DNA of 64,000 bases from Microcystis viridis FACHB-1342 (GTDB taxonomy: Bacteria; Cyanobacteriota; Cyanobacteriia; Cyanobacteriales; Microcystaceae), in assembly GCF_014698335.1 (NCBI RefSeq), contig NZ_JACJSV010000003.1, forward strand, positions 1 to 64,000. The letters run 5' to 3'. Below are positions 35,992 through 46,050 of this stretch, in pieces; position 1 is the first letter of the stretch; each line of letters opens with the position of its first letter. The notes beneath the pieces are model-generated. The model worked only from the letters and a program-made list of their open reading frames with translations. It ran no database searches and had not been told where the DNA came from. A program made the translations under genes and the position numbers.

Positions 35992-38637
35992 ATGAAAGAA
36001 TCGTGGCGAGAACGTCTGAATATCTCTCGAATAGCGATTAATGCCCCGAGGTTAACCATTGCTTTCTGGTTAGCGGTGGCTATGGCGGGAATTTTGGCTT
36101 TTAGTTCCCTAAAATACGCTCTTTTCCCCGATATCAGCTTTCCAGTCGTAATAATTAACGCTCAAGCGGATTTAGCTACTGCTATCACCACGGAACAGCA
36201 ATTAACTAAACCCCTAGAAAATCCTCTTTTCTCTCTCCCCGGTCGTCGTGATATTTCTTCGACTACTGCCCCCGGACAGTCAGTAATCAGCGTTTTCTTT
36301 AAAATTGGCACAAATTTAGACAAGGCCACCGCAGCAGTTAAACAGGCTATCTCGCAAGTCCCTTTACCCCCTCAAGCTACCACAGAAGTTATCCCCGTTG
36401 ATTTAAATGAGTCGGCAACAGTCACCTATGCGCTGGTGAGTGAGCAGAAAAATCTAGAAGAATTAAGCCAAATCGCCCAAGATAATTTAATTCCGCCCTT
36501 AAAAGCTCTCCCAGGTACGGCTAAAGTTAATTTACTCGGTCAAGGTACAGTTAGGGAAGATAATCCCCATAAAAGCTTAACCCGACCATTACCCACGCTG
36601 GTACGCTTTAATGGCCAAGAAGCAATCGCAGTGCAGGTAATCAAAAAAGGTGCCGCCAATAGTCTCGATCTGGCCGCTCAAGCAGAAAAACTGGTTAAAG
36701 ACATAGCACAAAAACTGCCCGATGTCAAGATAATTTTAGCTGAAACCCAAGCGGAATATATTCGCGCTGCCCTACAAGGCACGATCGATGATTTACTTTT
36801 GGCAGTTTTGCTGTCGGTGCTGGTGATCTTGATATTTTTAGGCAGTTTCGCCGCTACGGTCATTTCTGCTCTGGTTATCCCCCTATCTCTTTTGGGGACT
36901 TTCATTATCATGGCCATCTATGGGTTTAATCTGGAAACCCTGACGCTGCTGGCTCTCGCTTTAGTGATTGGCATTGTCGTGGATGATGCGATTGTTGATG
37001 TGGAGAATATTTCCCGTTTAATCGATGCGGGGGAAACCCCGAAAAATGCGGCACTCAAGGGGACAAGGGAGATCGGATTAGCTGTCACCGCCTCCACTTT
37101 AACCATTGTTGCCGTGTTCATACCCGTGGCTTTTATGGGGGGTGCGGTGGGGCAGTTTTTCCAACCCTTCGGTTTAACTGTCTCGGCTGCGGTGATTTTT
37201 TCCCTGTTGGTCGCCCGAACTTTATCGCCCGTTTTGGCAGTATATTGGCTGAAACCGCAGTCACGGGCAAAAATGACGAAACAAAAGCGACCGATTGAAA
37301 ACGCCTATCGACGGCTCTTAAACTGGTCATTACGTCATCGTTTGCTGGTCATTGCTATTGCCCTAATTACCTTTTTGGCGGGTATTGCCCTGATTCCTTT
37401 TATTTCTAGGGGATTTATTCCCCGACTCGATCGCGGCGAGTTTAATCTGGTTTATACTTCTCCTTTGCCGAAAATAACGCAAATTAGTCCTAATAAACCG
37501 ACCGCTAAGAGTTCTAGCGATAGTTTCGCTTGGATTTCTCAGTTAGCGAGTTCTCCCGAAAGTTTTCTTTTGCGTCGCACTATCCGCGATGGCAGCAAAT
37601 TAGAAGCGCCGATTTTGCAGGATGGGGAAGTGGAATCGACTTTTATGATCGCCGGTTTACGGGGTGAGCCGAATCGGGGCAAAATTCACGTTACACTGAA
37701 GAGCGATCGTAAATCTCACACCAGTGCCGTGCAGCAACGGATTCGGCAAATTTTACCGCCAATTAGAGGGGTGAATGTCAGTGTCGAGGACATTCCTTTT
37801 GTGCAGACGGAAGCGGAAAAGCCGATCCAAATTGCGATTAAAAGCGATGATTTCAAGCTATTGCGCGATAGTGCCGAGAAATTGCGGGTTGAGGCTGCTA
37901 AAATCGCCGGTTTAAAGGATATTTCCCTATCATCTAGATTAAATGAGCGGGGGGATTTTTTGGCGATCGAGCGTTTAAATGGTCAACAGGCGATTTTTCT
38001 CAGTGCTAATCTTAGTCCCGATTTAGGATTAGAAGATGCGGCGATTAAAATTGAAGGGATTCCTTTACCGGAAGGGATAACTTTACAGCGTTGGGGTACT
38101 TCTTCTCAAAGTAGCGATGTTTTGGGCAGTTTTGGTCGCACTTTAATCCTAGCGACAATTTTAATGTTAGGAGTTTTATGGCTATTATTCAGAAGACTGC
38201 TAGAAACTATCGTCATCGCTTTATGTTTACCTTTAGCGATTGTGGGGGCAATGTTGGGGTTATTGGTAACGGGTAGTGAGTTTAGTATGATTTCTCTGAT
38301 CGGGTTTATTTTCCTCTTGGGATTACTGGATAAAAACGCTGTGTTATTGCTGGATTATACTAACCAATTGCGTCAACAGGGTTGGAGTCGGGAGGAAGCG
38401 GTTTTAGAAACGGGAATGATTAGGTTAAGACCGATTTTAATGACCACTTGTTCGACAATTTTAGGCATGATTCCGATCGCTTTGGGATTGGGTACCGGTG
38501 CGGAATTGCGACAACCCATGGCGATGGTAATTGTGGGAGGTTTAGTCACTTCTTCCCTGTTGAGTTTAATTGTTGTGCCTGTGTTATATCTAAGTTTAGA
38601 GGATGTTTGGAACCAGATTAAAGCCGGTCAAAAGTAG
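35992..38637 (+). CDS. RND-type efflux permease (AcrB/MMPL superfamily)
   Basis: 881 residues starting at MKESWRERLNISRIAINAPR. The topology is that of an RND proton antiporter: TM1 (LTIAFWLAVAMAGILAF), a first porter loop, TM2-6 with the proton-relay motif IGIVVDDAIVDVENISR near residue 330, a second porter loop, then TM8-12 (LLGLLDKNAVLLLDYTNQLR; RPILMTTCSTILGMIPIALG). It is shorter than the usual 1030-1050 residues, mainly in the loops, so substrate or partner use may differ. No membrane-fusion (HlyD) or TolC gene adjoins it. Forty extra codons from an ATG at 35872 are translated repeats and were rejected. Confidence 0.88.
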   Translation: MKESWRERLNISRIAINAPRLTIAFWLAVAMAGILAFSSLKYALFPDISFPVVIINAQADLATAITTEQQLTKPLENPLFSLPGRRDISSTTAPGQSVISVFFKIGTNLDKATAAVKQAISQVPLPPQATTEVIPVDLNESATVTYALVSEQKNLEELSQIAQDNLIPPLKALPGTAKVNLLGQGTVREDNPHKSLTRPLPTLVRFNGQEAIAVQVIKKGAANSLDLAAQAEKLVKDIAQKLPDVKIILAETQAEYIRAALQGTIDDLLLAVLLSVLVILIFLGSFAATVISALVIPLSLLGTFIIMAIYGFNLETLTLLALALVIGIVVDDAIVDVENISRLIDAGETPKNAALKGTREIGLAVTASTLTIVAVFIPVAFMGGAVGQFFQPFGLTVSAAVIFSLLVARTLSPVLAVYWLKPQSRAKMTKQKRPIENAYRRLLNWSLRHRLLVIAIALITFLAGIALIPFISRGFIPRLDRGEFNLVYTSPLPKITQISPNKPTAKSSSDSFAWISQLASSPESFLLRRTIRDGSKLEAPILQDGEVESTFMIAGLRGEPNRGKIHVTLKSDRKSHTSAVQQRIRQILPPIRGVNVSVEDIPFVQTEAEKPIQIAIKSDDFKLLRDSAEKLRVEAAKIAGLKDISLSSRLNERGDFLAIERLNGQQAIFLSANLSPDLGLEDAAIKIEGIPLPEGITLQRWGTSSQSSDVLGSFGRTLILATILMLGVLWLLFRRLLETIVIALCLPLAIVGAMLGLLVTGSEFSMISLIGFIFLLGLLDKNAVLLLDYTNQLRQQGWSREEAVLETGMIRLRPILMTTCSTILGMIPIALGLGTGAELRQPMAMVIVGGLVTSSLLSLIVVPVLYLSLEDVWNQIKAGQK

Positions 38638-38666
38638 CTAGTTTTACCGTCGCTTTAGTTAGGGTT

Positions 38667-38943
38667 GGGTGCATCCCACATTTGCAGAAATACCGACAAT
38701 CAGCAATTATCAGTGACTCTTAAATTAGTATAAAAATATGAACAATCGCGTGTAAGCATCCCACCGAAAAGCTAATGCGCGGGGGGTTTGGGGGCGGCGC
38801 CACGCCCCCAACGGGGGGTTTGGGGGGTAGAACCCCCCAAAAGCTTGGATTGAGTAATAAAACCGAAAGTAACCCCCAATTTTAGGAGAAAGTTTCCCCT
38901 GAAAAATCCCAAATTAGTAGATTTACAAAAATGAGATGCACCC
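38667..38943. mobile_element. MITE-like element with inverted ends
   Basis: The left end GGGTGCATCCCACATTTGCA (38667) is the imperfect inverse of the right end, which reads GGGTGCATCTCATTTTTGTA on the minus strand from 38943. It has no coding sequence. Internal palindromic G/C blocks (GGGGGGTTT and CCCCCC) lie in the middle. Its right half is repeated in opposite orientation at 40546-40689, on the other side of the photolyase gene. Confidence 0.7.
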
Positions 38944-38959
38944 TTATGGTTACCCTGTC

Positions 38960-38996
38960 ACCCTGTCCCCACTAAAAACTTTTTGCCACAAACCCT
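38960..38996 (-). repeat. Dispersed AGGGTTTGCGGCAAAAAG repeat, copy 4
   Basis: The minus-strand copy AGGGTTTGTGGCAAAAAG, then TTTTTAGTGGGGACAGGGT, begins exactly two bases after the TAA of phr, in the sense of phr. Confidence 0.9.
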
Positions 38997-38998
38997 AG

Positions 38999-40423
38999 TT
39001 ATTGTTTTGGCTTCTGATTACTATAGAGTCGTTTGAATTCTTTTTGTTGTTGATTATGATCGACAATTGGCTCAGGATAACCGCAACGATGTCTTTCTAA
39101 ACGGGGGATTTTCCCAGTTACTAAATATTCCGTATCTACGGAAGCTAATTCCGGCAGCCATTGACGAATATATTCCCCTTCCGGATCGAATTTTTGTGTC
39201 TGACTAGCGGGGTTAAAAATTCTTAAAGGTTTCGGATCCATGCCACTAGAGGCACTCCACTGCCAACCACCATTATTAGCGGCTAAATCGCCATCAAAAA
39301 GTTTCTGCATGAAGTATTTTTCGCCTTTTTGCCAGTTAATAATTAAATCTTTGGTTAAAAAACTCGCCACAATCATGCGACAACGATTGTGCATCCATCC
39401 CGTTTCATTTAATTGTCGCATCGCCGCATCAACGATCGGATAGCCGGTTTTTCCCTGGCACCAAGCTTGAAAATGTTCTTCGTTATCCTGCCAAGGAAAA
39501 TGACGAAATTCTTTTCTATAAGCACCGACCGCCAATTCTGGGAAAAAATAGAGACAATGCTGGTAAAATTCCCGCCAAGCTAACTCTTGCTGCCAAGTGA
39601 TAATACTATTTTTTGCTTCCTGGGCCCGGCAATTTTCTAATAACTCTAGGGTTGCCGTCCAAATCGTGCGAATGCCAATCGCCCCAAATTTTAAAGCAGC
39701 ACTCAAGCGCGAGGTGCCATCGAAAGCGGGGAAGTTACGATCTTCTTGATAATTGTTAATAACCCCTTGACAAAATTCTTCTAATCTGCTATCGGCGGCT
39801 TTTTCTCCGGGGGTGAGGGGTAAGGGGTTTTGCCAGGTAAAACCTAAATTTTCTAGGGTTGGTAAATTAATAGTTTCTGTGAGTTTCTCCCCCTCATTTT
39901 CGTCTAATCCTTGCAGGTTTTCTAGGGTTTTGGGGCGGGCTTTGGCTAATTGGCTCCAATTTTTCCAAAAAGGAGTATATACGGTGTAGGGGCTTTTTGA
40001 GAGGGTGAGGACTTGTCCTGGAGCGTGGAGAAGTTGATCCCAGAATGTTTCTACTTCAATTCCTTTTGTTTGTAAAGCGGCGATTACCTGTTGATCCCGT
40101 TGACGCGCGTAGGGTTCGATATCGAGGTTAAAAAAAACTGCTTTTGCCGATAAATTGCCGGCTAAGTTGACGAGTGTTTGACTGGGGTTGCCGCGAATAA
40201 TCACTAATTGACTACCTTTTTGGCGATAATTTTTTTCTAATTCCTCTAGACAACCGAGCAGATAGGCAACTCTAGCAGGGGCGATATCATCCCCTTCTAA
40301 AATAGCAGGATCGAGGCAGAAAACCCCGATGATTTTCGGACTACGCTCCCTAGCTTTACTCAGTCCAATATTATCCGAGAGACGTAAATCGCGACGATGC
40401 CAGAAAAGGATTAGGTTTGACAT
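38999..40423 (-). CDS. phr: Deoxyribodipyrimidine photolyase (class I CPD type)
   Basis: A 474-residue light-driven DNA repair flavoprotein that splits cyclobutane pyrimidine dimers. The N-terminal antenna domain begins [20 protein letters not shown]. The helical FAD domain has [40 protein letters not shown] and [17 protein letters not shown], then [20 protein letters not shown] with the FAD and substrate residues. The YPEPIVDH C-terminus is complete. The antenna is probably 8-HDF, as in other cyanobacteria (inference). The gene is flanked by inverted copies of a miniature element. Confidence 0.96.
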   Translation of the reverse strand: MSNLILFWHRRDLRLSDNIGLSKARERSPKIIGVFCLDPAILEGDDIAPARVAYLLGCLEELEKNYRQKGSQLVIIRGNPSQTLVNLAGNLSAKAVFFNLDIEPYARQRDQQVIAALQTKGIEVETFWDQLLHAPGQVLTLSKSPYTVYTPFWKNWSQLAKARPKTLENLQGLDENEGEKLTETINLPTLENLGFTWQNPLPLTPGEKAADSRLEEFCQGVINNYQEDRNFPAFDGTSRLSAALKFGAIGIRTIWTATLELLENCRAQEAKNSIITWQQELAWREFYQHCLYFFPELAVGAYRKEFRHFPWQDNEEHFQAWCQGKTGYPIVDAAMRQLNETGWMHNRCRMIVASFLTKDLIINWQKGEKYFMQKLFDGDLAANNGGWQWSASSGMDPKPLRIFNPASQTQKFDPEGEYIRQWLPELASVDTEYLVTGKIPRLERHRCGYPEPIVDHNQQQKEFKRLYSNQKPKQ

Positions 40424-40545
40424 AAAGTAAGGTGATGAGAAGATTATCAGGGGCGAGATTATTAGGGTACAGTTAAGAACAAATTCAAGTCAAAAATACT
40501 CTTTCTGTCATTATAGGACAGTGGATCAAGAATAATTGTCTAATT

Positions 40546-40689
40546 GGGTGCATCTCATTTTTGTAAATCTACTGAGTTGGGATTTTTAAAGGGAAACTAT
40601 CTTCTAAAGTTGGTCATTACTTCCGATTTTATCATTCAATGCAAGCCTTTGGGGGGTTCTACCCCCCAAACCCACCGTCGGGGGTAGGG
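40546..40689 (+). repeat. Partial copy of the 38.7-kb MITE-like element, inverted
   Basis: GGGTGCATCTCATTTTTGTA, then AATCTACTGAGTTGGGATTT and onward through GGGGGGTTCTACCCCCCAAA, matches the right half of the 38667-38943 element in opposite orientation, with scattered mismatches. The left half is missing. Confidence 0.8.
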
Positions 40690-40749
40690 CTGTTTCATTC
40701 TCCCATCAGAATATCAAAAGTAAAAGCGATCACAGTCAGATAAAATGAG

Positions 40750-41059
40750 GGTAATGATTCGGTAGTAGTGCCGTAGCCCTCTTGCTTATCTGGTATGAAT
40801 TGTGTAAAATATTTATTAATAAAAATAATTGGAACCCGATCAGTCTTTAAACCTCTAGCTTGAACATGACTTTTCTGATAAATATCTTTTTCTGGCTCCT
40901 GTCTGGCTTACTCAAATATCAGTCTAGCACCGAACAAAATCCCCCCCTAGTTCACCTCTATTCCCCTGTCCTAATTGTGGTTCTCACCATACTATCAAGA
41001 ATGGTTCTATTCATAATGGAAAACCCAAACGTCAATGTAAAGAATGTGGTCACTGAGCC
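40750..41059 (+). pseudogene. IS1-family remnant: left end plus InsA zinc-finger start
   Basis: The 18-base end GGTAATGATTCGGTAGTA is followed by AT-rich DNA. From about 40940 a frame encodes FPCPNCGSHHTIKNGS, then IHNGKPKRQCKECGH, the zinc-binding N-terminus of an IS1-type InsA protein, and stops at TGA 41057. InsB and the right end are missing and tandem repeats take their place. Confidence 0.7.
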
Positions 41060-41141
41060 TTTACATTGAGCTTTTACATTGAGCTTTTACATTGAGCTTT
41101 TACATTGAGCTTGTCGAAATGTGTCGAAATGTGTCGAAGTG
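41056..41141 (+). repeat. Tandem 13-bp and 10-bp repeats upstream of carbonic anhydrase
   Basis: Three to four units of AGCTTTTACATTG (13 bp) run into GTCGAAATGT units (10 bp) ending at 41141. These repeats fill the promoter-proximal region of the next gene and are open in its frame. Confidence 0.9.
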
Positions 41142-41157
41142 TGCTGAATTTAATCCC

Positions 41158-41886
41158 ATGTATAGACGAGAATTACTGCAATTTATAGGCTCTCATGCTC
41201 TTTTTGGGGCTATTAATCCAGAATTTACTTGGAATTATCAAAATATTGACCATTGGGGCGAATTATCAACGAATTATCGCCTCTGCACCACGGGAAAGCA
41301 ACAAACACCGATCGATCTGAGTATAGTGACTGAAAAAGAGCTATACCAACCCACCTTTAATTATCGTCCTATACCCCTAAAAATTCGCCATAACGGTCAT
41401 ACAATCTTGGTTCAGACCGAAAAAGTTGGAAACATGAGTTTTCACGGCGAAAACTGGGATTTATTGCAGTTCCATTTTCATCACCCCAGCGAACATCAGA
41501 TTAAAGGTCAGTCTTTCCCTCTAGAAATTCATTTAGTGCATCGAAATGGGAAGGGAAATTTAGCGGTTGTGGGCATCTTAGCCGAAATTGGTGCTTTTAA
41601 TCCCTATTTACAAACCATTTGGGATTATTTGCCCCAAGAACCTTCTCCTGAAATGATTATCCCCGATACTTGGGTCAATGTCGGGCTTTTACTGCCGGAA
41701 AATAGCGGTTTCTATGAATATCAGGGGTCTTTGTCCACTCCTCCCTGTAGCGAGGATGTTCTCTGGTTAGTCTGGCAAAATACGATCAAAATTTCTCCCC
41801 AACAACTGCAACAATTGGCCGCAATTTTGCCCCGTAATGCGAGGAATATTCAACCCTTAAACGGGCGATCTATCCTGCATTCTTAG
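41158..41886 (+). CDS. ecaA: Alpha-type carbonic anhydrase
   Basis: 242 residues, hydrating CO2 to bicarbonate. Zinc ligands are the two His of LLQFHFHHPSEH and the third in LEIHLVHRNGKG. The C-terminal SLSTPPCSEDVLWLVW is also diagnostic. I chose ATG 41158. The N-terminus (MYRRELLQFIGSHALFG) has twin Arg and a mildly hydrophobic stretch like a decayed Tat leader, so export is uncertain, although EcaA-type enzymes are usually periplasmic. An in-frame upstream ATG at 41092 would add 22 residues translated from tandem repeats. Confidence 0.9.
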   Translation: MYRRELLQFIGSHALFGAINPEFTWNYQNIDHWGELSTNYRLCTTGKQQTPIDLSIVTEKELYQPTFNYRPIPLKIRHNGHTILVQTEKVGNMSFHGENWDLLQFHFHHPSEHQIKGQSFPLEIHLVHRNGKGNLAVVGILAEIGAFNPYLQTIWDYLPQEPSPEMIIPDTWVNVGLLLPENSGFYEYQGSLSTPPCSEDVLWLVWQNTIKISPQQLQQLAAILPRNARNIQPLNGRSILHS

Positions 41887-41912
41887 GCGAAATTGTCGGC
41901 ATTTTGGCTAAT

Positions 41913-42482
41913 TTAGATAATTTTATTAACTTTTAGACCAAAAATGGTAAATAACTCAGGAATGCGCTCAATAACTAAAGCTTCGGTCGCTGTCCAGTCA
42001 CTTTCTTTAGTGGCTAAAACCCCCAGAACACTCAGAGGAACCTGTAGAAATAGGTGACTTAAGAGGAGAGCGATCGCAGCAATGACTAAACCTAAAAGCC
42101 GCCATTGGGGGAGATAGGCGGCCACGGCAGCCGCTAGAGGGGCAAAATTATAGATAGGCCAAGCGATGAGAATTAAGAGGACGACTCCCAAAAGAGTCAG
42201 AAGACGATGGCGAGGACGTTGAAAAAGAGAGAGAATTTTTAACTGTTCGGGGGTGAGTTGACTCGGTTTCAGGGCGACCAACAAAAGACTAAAGATATCA
42301 AAAGGTTTTGTCCACTGCATCCAAAAGACGGGAATAATAGCGATCGCTCCCAGAAATAGCCATTCTAGCCAAAGAAAAGGCAAGGGATCACCCACAGCTA
42401 AACCAATCCAAGCGATTTGTAAAAAGATTGGCAAAGCCGCTAACCCTGCCAGATGAATCCACAAAAAAGGTTCTGATTTCAT
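41913..42482 (-). CDS. Cyanobacterial membrane protein (low-complexity-tail type)
   Basis: 189 residues with about four membrane segments: LAGLAALPIFLQIAWIGLAV, LEWLFLGAIAIIPVFW, LLGVVLLILIAWPIYNFAP and LLGLVIAAIALLLSHLFLQV. The N-terminal SEPFLWIHLAGLA motif matches, as I recall, a cyanobacterial family annotated as low-complexity tail membrane protein, though this copy has only a short tail (IPELFTIFGLKVNKII). The role is unknown. It is the last gene downstream of infB on the same strand, across a repeat-rich spacer. Confidence 0.7.
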   Translation of the reverse strand: MKSEPFLWIHLAGLAALPIFLQIAWIGLAVGDPLPFLWLEWLFLGAIAIIPVFWMQWTKPFDIFSLLLVALKPSQLTPEQLKILSLFQRPRHRLLTLLGVVLLILIAWPIYNFAPLAAAVAAYLPQWRLLGLVIAAIALLLSHLFLQVPLSVLGVLATKESDWTATEALVIERIPELFTIFGLKVNKII

Positions 42483-42489
42483 AGAGGGA

Positions 42490-42600
42490 AATGAGAATTA
42501 TAAATTATAAATTATGAATTATGAATTATGAAGTGGGGAGATGGGGGAGTGGGGGAGTGGGGGAATTATGACTGATAACTGATAACTGATAACTGACTCC
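42490..42600. repeat. AT-rich, G-rich and heptamer repeats between infB and the next gene
   Basis: Tandem AATTATAAATTAT/GAATTATGAATTATG units, GGGGGAGTGGGGGAGT units and four GATAACT heptamers occupy the gap downstream of infB. Confidence 0.85.
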
Positions 42601-42624
42601 CGACTCCCGACGGTTCAAGTGTAA

Positions 42625-45600
42625 TTAACTGGATAAAGTGCGACGTTTCATGACCATTTCGTAGGCTTCGATAATGTCGCCTTCTTTCCAGTCATTGAAT
42701 TTAGAAACACCGACACCGCACTCGAAACCGGTGGCCACTTCTCGGGCATCTTCCTTCATCCGTTTGAGGGAATCAAGAACCCCCTGATAAACAATTTCCT
42801 TGCCGCGACGCACGCGCAGGAAGCGATTCCGCACCAGTTTACCGGATTGGACATAACAACCGGCCACGGCCCCACGACCGACGGTGAAGACGGCCCGCAC
42901 TTCGGCAAAACCGAGGTGTTCTTCCACTTCTTCGGGGTCGAGAAGACCTTCCATCGCCCCTTGAATATCATCGAGAAGCTTGTAGATGATATTGTAATCG
43001 CGGATATCAACTCCTTCCCGATCGGCGGATGCGCGCGCACCACTGGCAAGGGTGGTATTAAAGCCTACCACCACCGCACCACTAGCGGCGGCCAGATCCA
43101 CATCGGTTTCGGTGATTTCCCCCGGAGAGGCGAGGAGAACCCGAATCTGCACTTCGTTTTGGGGTAACTGTTTGAGCGCACCGAGGATAGCCTCAACGGA
43201 ACCTTGCACATCTGCCTTGAGGATAAGATTAAGTTCCTTGAGTTGTCCTTCTTGAGCTTGGATAGAGAGGGTGCTAAGGCTAACGCGACGGGAGGAGAGG
43301 GCCTGTTGTAAACGGGTGTTGCGTTGTTCGATCGCCCGTTGATCAGCGATTGATCGGGCCTCTTTTTCACTTTCATAGACATCGAACTCATCGCCGGCGG
43401 CCGGAACATCACTAAGACCGAGGATTTCCACGGCAAAGGAGGGGGTGGCCGCTTCGACTTTTTGACCGCGATCATCGATCATCGCCCGAATTTTGCCGAA
43501 AACGGAACCAGCGACGATGCTATCACCGACGCGGAGAGTGCCATTCTGGACGAGCAGGGTAGCCACGGGACCTTTGGTGCGATCGAGGTTAGCTTCGATC
43601 ACGGTTCCCTTGGCCAAGCGATCGGGGTTAGCAACCAGTTCCTCTACTTCTGCCACCAAGAGAATCATTTCCAGCAGATTATCGAGATTTTCCCCCCGCA
43701 GGGCGCTAACGGGAACCATGATCGTCTCACCGCCCCAATCTTCGGCCACCAGTCCCTGTTCGGTCAATTCCTGTTTAATCCGGTCGGGGTTAGCCGAGGG
43801 TTTATCGACTTTGTTAATCGCCACCACGATGGGGACTTCGGCAGCCCTGGCGTGACTAATTGCCTCTTTCGTTTGGGGTTGTACACCATCATCGGCGGCC
43901 ACCACCAGCACCGCTATATCGGTGACTCTCGCCCCACGGGCCCGCATGGCGGTAAAAGCTTCGTGGCCGGGGGTATCCAAAAAGACAATCTGTTCCGGTT
44001 TGCCGTTATGTTCCACATCGACGTGGTAAGCGCCGATGTGCTGGGTGATGCCGCCGGCTTCTCCTTGGGCGACTTTGGTTTTGCGGATCGAGTCGAGGAG
44101 GGTGGTTTTACCGTGGTCAACGTGACCCATAATGGTGACTACGGGGGGACGACGCTGGAGACTTTCCCAGTCGGAGACATCGATCATCTCCGTGGTTTTG
44201 ATCGCCGCCGACTGGGTGCTGGGGGTTTCCACGGTCATCTCGAAGTCCCTGGCGATCATTTCGATCGTGTCCACGTCGAGAGTTTGGGTGATATTAACCG
44301 CCATCCCTTTAAAAAATAGGGTTCTGATGATCTCAGTTTCGGGGACTTTCATCAATTCCGAGAGGTCGCGCACGGTAAGACTGCCGGTGATGACGATGCT
44401 TTCCGGGCGTTTTTCCTCTTGGGGTTCTTGACGCTCGCTTTTCGGGCTGCCGGTGTGGGCGGTTGGTTTACTGGGCCGCTTAACTTTGACTGCTGTTGGG
44501 GTGCCAGGGGTGGCAGCTTTAGCGCTGGGCGGTTTGGGGGGACGAGCGGTGGAAAGGGTAAAACTGGGGCTATTGATTAACCCGGATAGTTCCGATTCTA
44601 GATCATCGTCATCTTCAAAGAGAGCTTGGGTGCGGCGTTTGTTTTTGCCAGCAGTTTTGGCGGTTTTGGCCGCTTTTTTCTCTTCTTCTTCTTCTTCTTC
44701 CCAGCTAGATTTTTTGGCCATGCGAAGGGGCATGGTCGGTCGTTTGAGTTTTTTGGGCCCGTCTGCTCCGAGCAATCCGGTATCTGTATCGATTTCTGTG
44801 CCATCAACACCGGATTTCTTGGTGGTGTCGGTTTCTTCCTCGCCAGTAGCCGAGATTTTAGCGGGCATACCGGGGCGAACCGGGCGCTTCAATTCCACCG
44901 TCTCCCGCACTTCTCTAGCTGGTTCCGCCAGTTTCGGGCTTTTTCCGTCGGGTTTGCGGTTGAGGGTCGGTTTTTCTGGTTTAGCCAAGCTAACCCTGCG
45001 CTCAGGACTAGGGGCGTTTTCACTCTCGCCGCGCTCGCGTTTTTCTCCCCGCGGCCTGTCGTTACTGCCGGCGGCATTTTTAGATCGGGGTTCTGGCCGG
45101 CCCGAGGCGATGCCCGGGCGTGGTTTCGGGGTGAGGGAGGGTCGATTAGGTGGGGCGATTAAGCTGGGGGATACTTCTGGCACTAGCGGGGTTTCGGTCG
45201 GGGTTTCTTTAACACTGGCGGACTGAGATGGCATCTGTGCAGCGGTGGGGGGAGTTTTTTCGGCTGCACCGTCGCGCCCTGGGGCAGCAACGAGGGGTTT
45301 AACTGGGGGACGGGGAGGACTGATTAAAGTCGGTTTAGCTGAGGAACCGGCAGGTCCGGGATAGATTTCCCCTTCTTCGCCAGTTTCGGGGCGGTTGTGT
45401 TTATGCAGGGCTAAAATCTTTTGTTTTTTTTCTTCGGCAGGACTAACCGATTCTCGCTGACCCGTACTATTTTTACTGGTACTCGAAACAACTCCCTTCG
45501 CAGCAATTGCCTTGATGCGTTGGGCATCCTCTTCGCTGATCGTGCTACTGTGGCTCTTGTACTCGATGTTCAACTGGTCACAGATGTCCAAAATGTCTTT

Positions 45601-45657
45601 GTTGTCTAGATTCAATTCTTTTGATAAATCGTAAATTCTGACTTTCGCGTTACTCAT
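42625..45657 (-). CDS. infB: Translation initiation factor IF-2
   Basis: A 1010-residue GTPase that places fMet-tRNA on the 30S subunit. An N-terminal IF2N domain ([20 protein letters not shown]) precedes a long Pro/Lys/Glu-rich, poorly conserved linker (about 60-420). A second IF2N domain ([18 protein letters not shown]) and the G domain follow, with [12 protein letters not shown] near residue 510, DTPGHEAF and NKVD. Domains II-IV end [20 protein letters not shown]. It is last in the rimP-nusA-ylxR-infB cluster. The large linker is normal for cyanobacteria. Confidence 0.98.
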   Translation of the reverse strand: MSNAKVRIYDLSKELNLDNKDILDICDQLNIEYKSHSSTISEEDAQRIKAIAAKGVVSSTSKNSTGQRESVSPAEEKKQKILALHKHNRPETGEEGEIYPGPAGSSAKPTLISPPRPPVKPLVAAPGRDGAAEKTPPTAAQMPSQSASVKETPTETPLVPEVSPSLIAPPNRPSLTPKPRPGIASGRPEPRSKNAAGSNDRPRGEKRERGESENAPSPERRVSLAKPEKPTLNRKPDGKSPKLAEPAREVRETVELKRPVRPGMPAKISATGEEETDTTKKSGVDGTEIDTDTGLLGADGPKKLKRPTMPLRMAKKSSWEEEEEEEKKAAKTAKTAGKNKRRTQALFEDDDDLESELSGLINSPSFTLSTARPPKPPSAKAATPGTPTAVKVKRPSKPTAHTGSPKSERQEPQEEKRPESIVITGSLTVRDLSELMKVPETEIIRTLFFKGMAVNITQTLDVDTIEMIARDFEMTVETPSTQSAAIKTTEMIDVSDWESLQRRPPVVTIMGHVDHGKTTLLDSIRKTKVAQGEAGGITQHIGAYHVDVEHNGKPEQIVFLDTPGHEAFTAMRARGARVTDIAVLVVAADDGVQPQTKEAISHARAAEVPIVVAINKVDKPSANPDRIKQELTEQGLVAEDWGGETIMVPVSALRGENLDNLLEMILLVAEVEELVANPDRLAKGTVIEANLDRTKGPVATLLVQNGTLRVGDSIVAGSVFGKIRAMIDDRGQKVEAATPSFAVEILGLSDVPAAGDEFDVYESEKEARSIADQRAIEQRNTRLQQALSSRRVSLSTLSIQAQEGQLKELNLILKADVQGSVEAILGALKQLPQNEVQIRVLLASPGEITETDVDLAAASGAVVVGFNTTLASGARASADREGVDIRDYNIIYKLLDDIQGAMEGLLDPEEVEEHLGFAEVRAVFTVGRGAVAGCYVQSGKLVRNRFLRVRRGKEIVYQGVLDSLKRMKEDAREVATGFECGVGVSKFNDWKEGDIIEAYEMVMKRRTLSS

Positions 45658-45768
45658 CCATTATCCCCCGGCTAAAGTGTTAGTGATCCTATAAGTTGGC
45701 TGATTTTTTGATCCTGTCAGGACTGCCCCCTTTCCATGGTAACGATTTTGTGGCTATGATCGTCAATT

Positions 45769-46050
45769 TTAATCCTGATTTGGACGACCTTGTTTGGCAG
45801 TCCCGAGGCGCTCTTGCAAGGATTCATAGAGCGTTTCGGGAATATTGGCTTTTAGGGCCCGTCCGAGACGATTTTTTTGCCGGGCCAGTTGTAGGCAATT
45901 AGGTTGCGGACAGATATAGGCAGCCCTTCCCATGCCTTGATCTAATTGTATCTGTCCAGACGGGTGTAGTCGGACAATTCGCCAAAAGGATTCCTTCGGG
46001 GCGAAGAGACGGCAGCTAATACAGCGTCGATAATTGACGAAGGGGTTCAT
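45769..46050 (-). CDS. ylxR: YlxR-family RNA-binding protein (DUF448)
   Basis: 93 residues of the YlxR fold: RRCISCRLFAPKESFWRIVRL, DQGMGRAAYICPQPNCLQLA, then RQKNRLGRALKANIPETLYE. The GRGAY-type motif appears as GMGRAAYIC. It is probably an RNA- or RNase P-associated regulator. Its ATG overlaps the nusA stop (ATGA), so translation is coupled. infB follows. Confidence 0.93.
   Translation of the reverse strand: MNPFVNYRRCISCRLFAPKESFWRIVRLHPSGQIQLDQGMGRAAYICPQPNCLQLARQKNRLGRALKANIPETLYESLQERLGTAKQGRPNQD

Noticed and set aside
41056-41141. Possible CRISPR-like repeats upstream of carbonic anhydrase
   Set aside because: The units are contiguous 13- and 10-bp tandems without spacers, and no cas genes are present anywhere in the window.
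43462-44319. A 285-codon open frame antisense to infB
   Set aside because: It mirrors the G-domain of IF-2, has no ribosome-binding site and reads as low-complexity protein; it is a codon-bias shadow.
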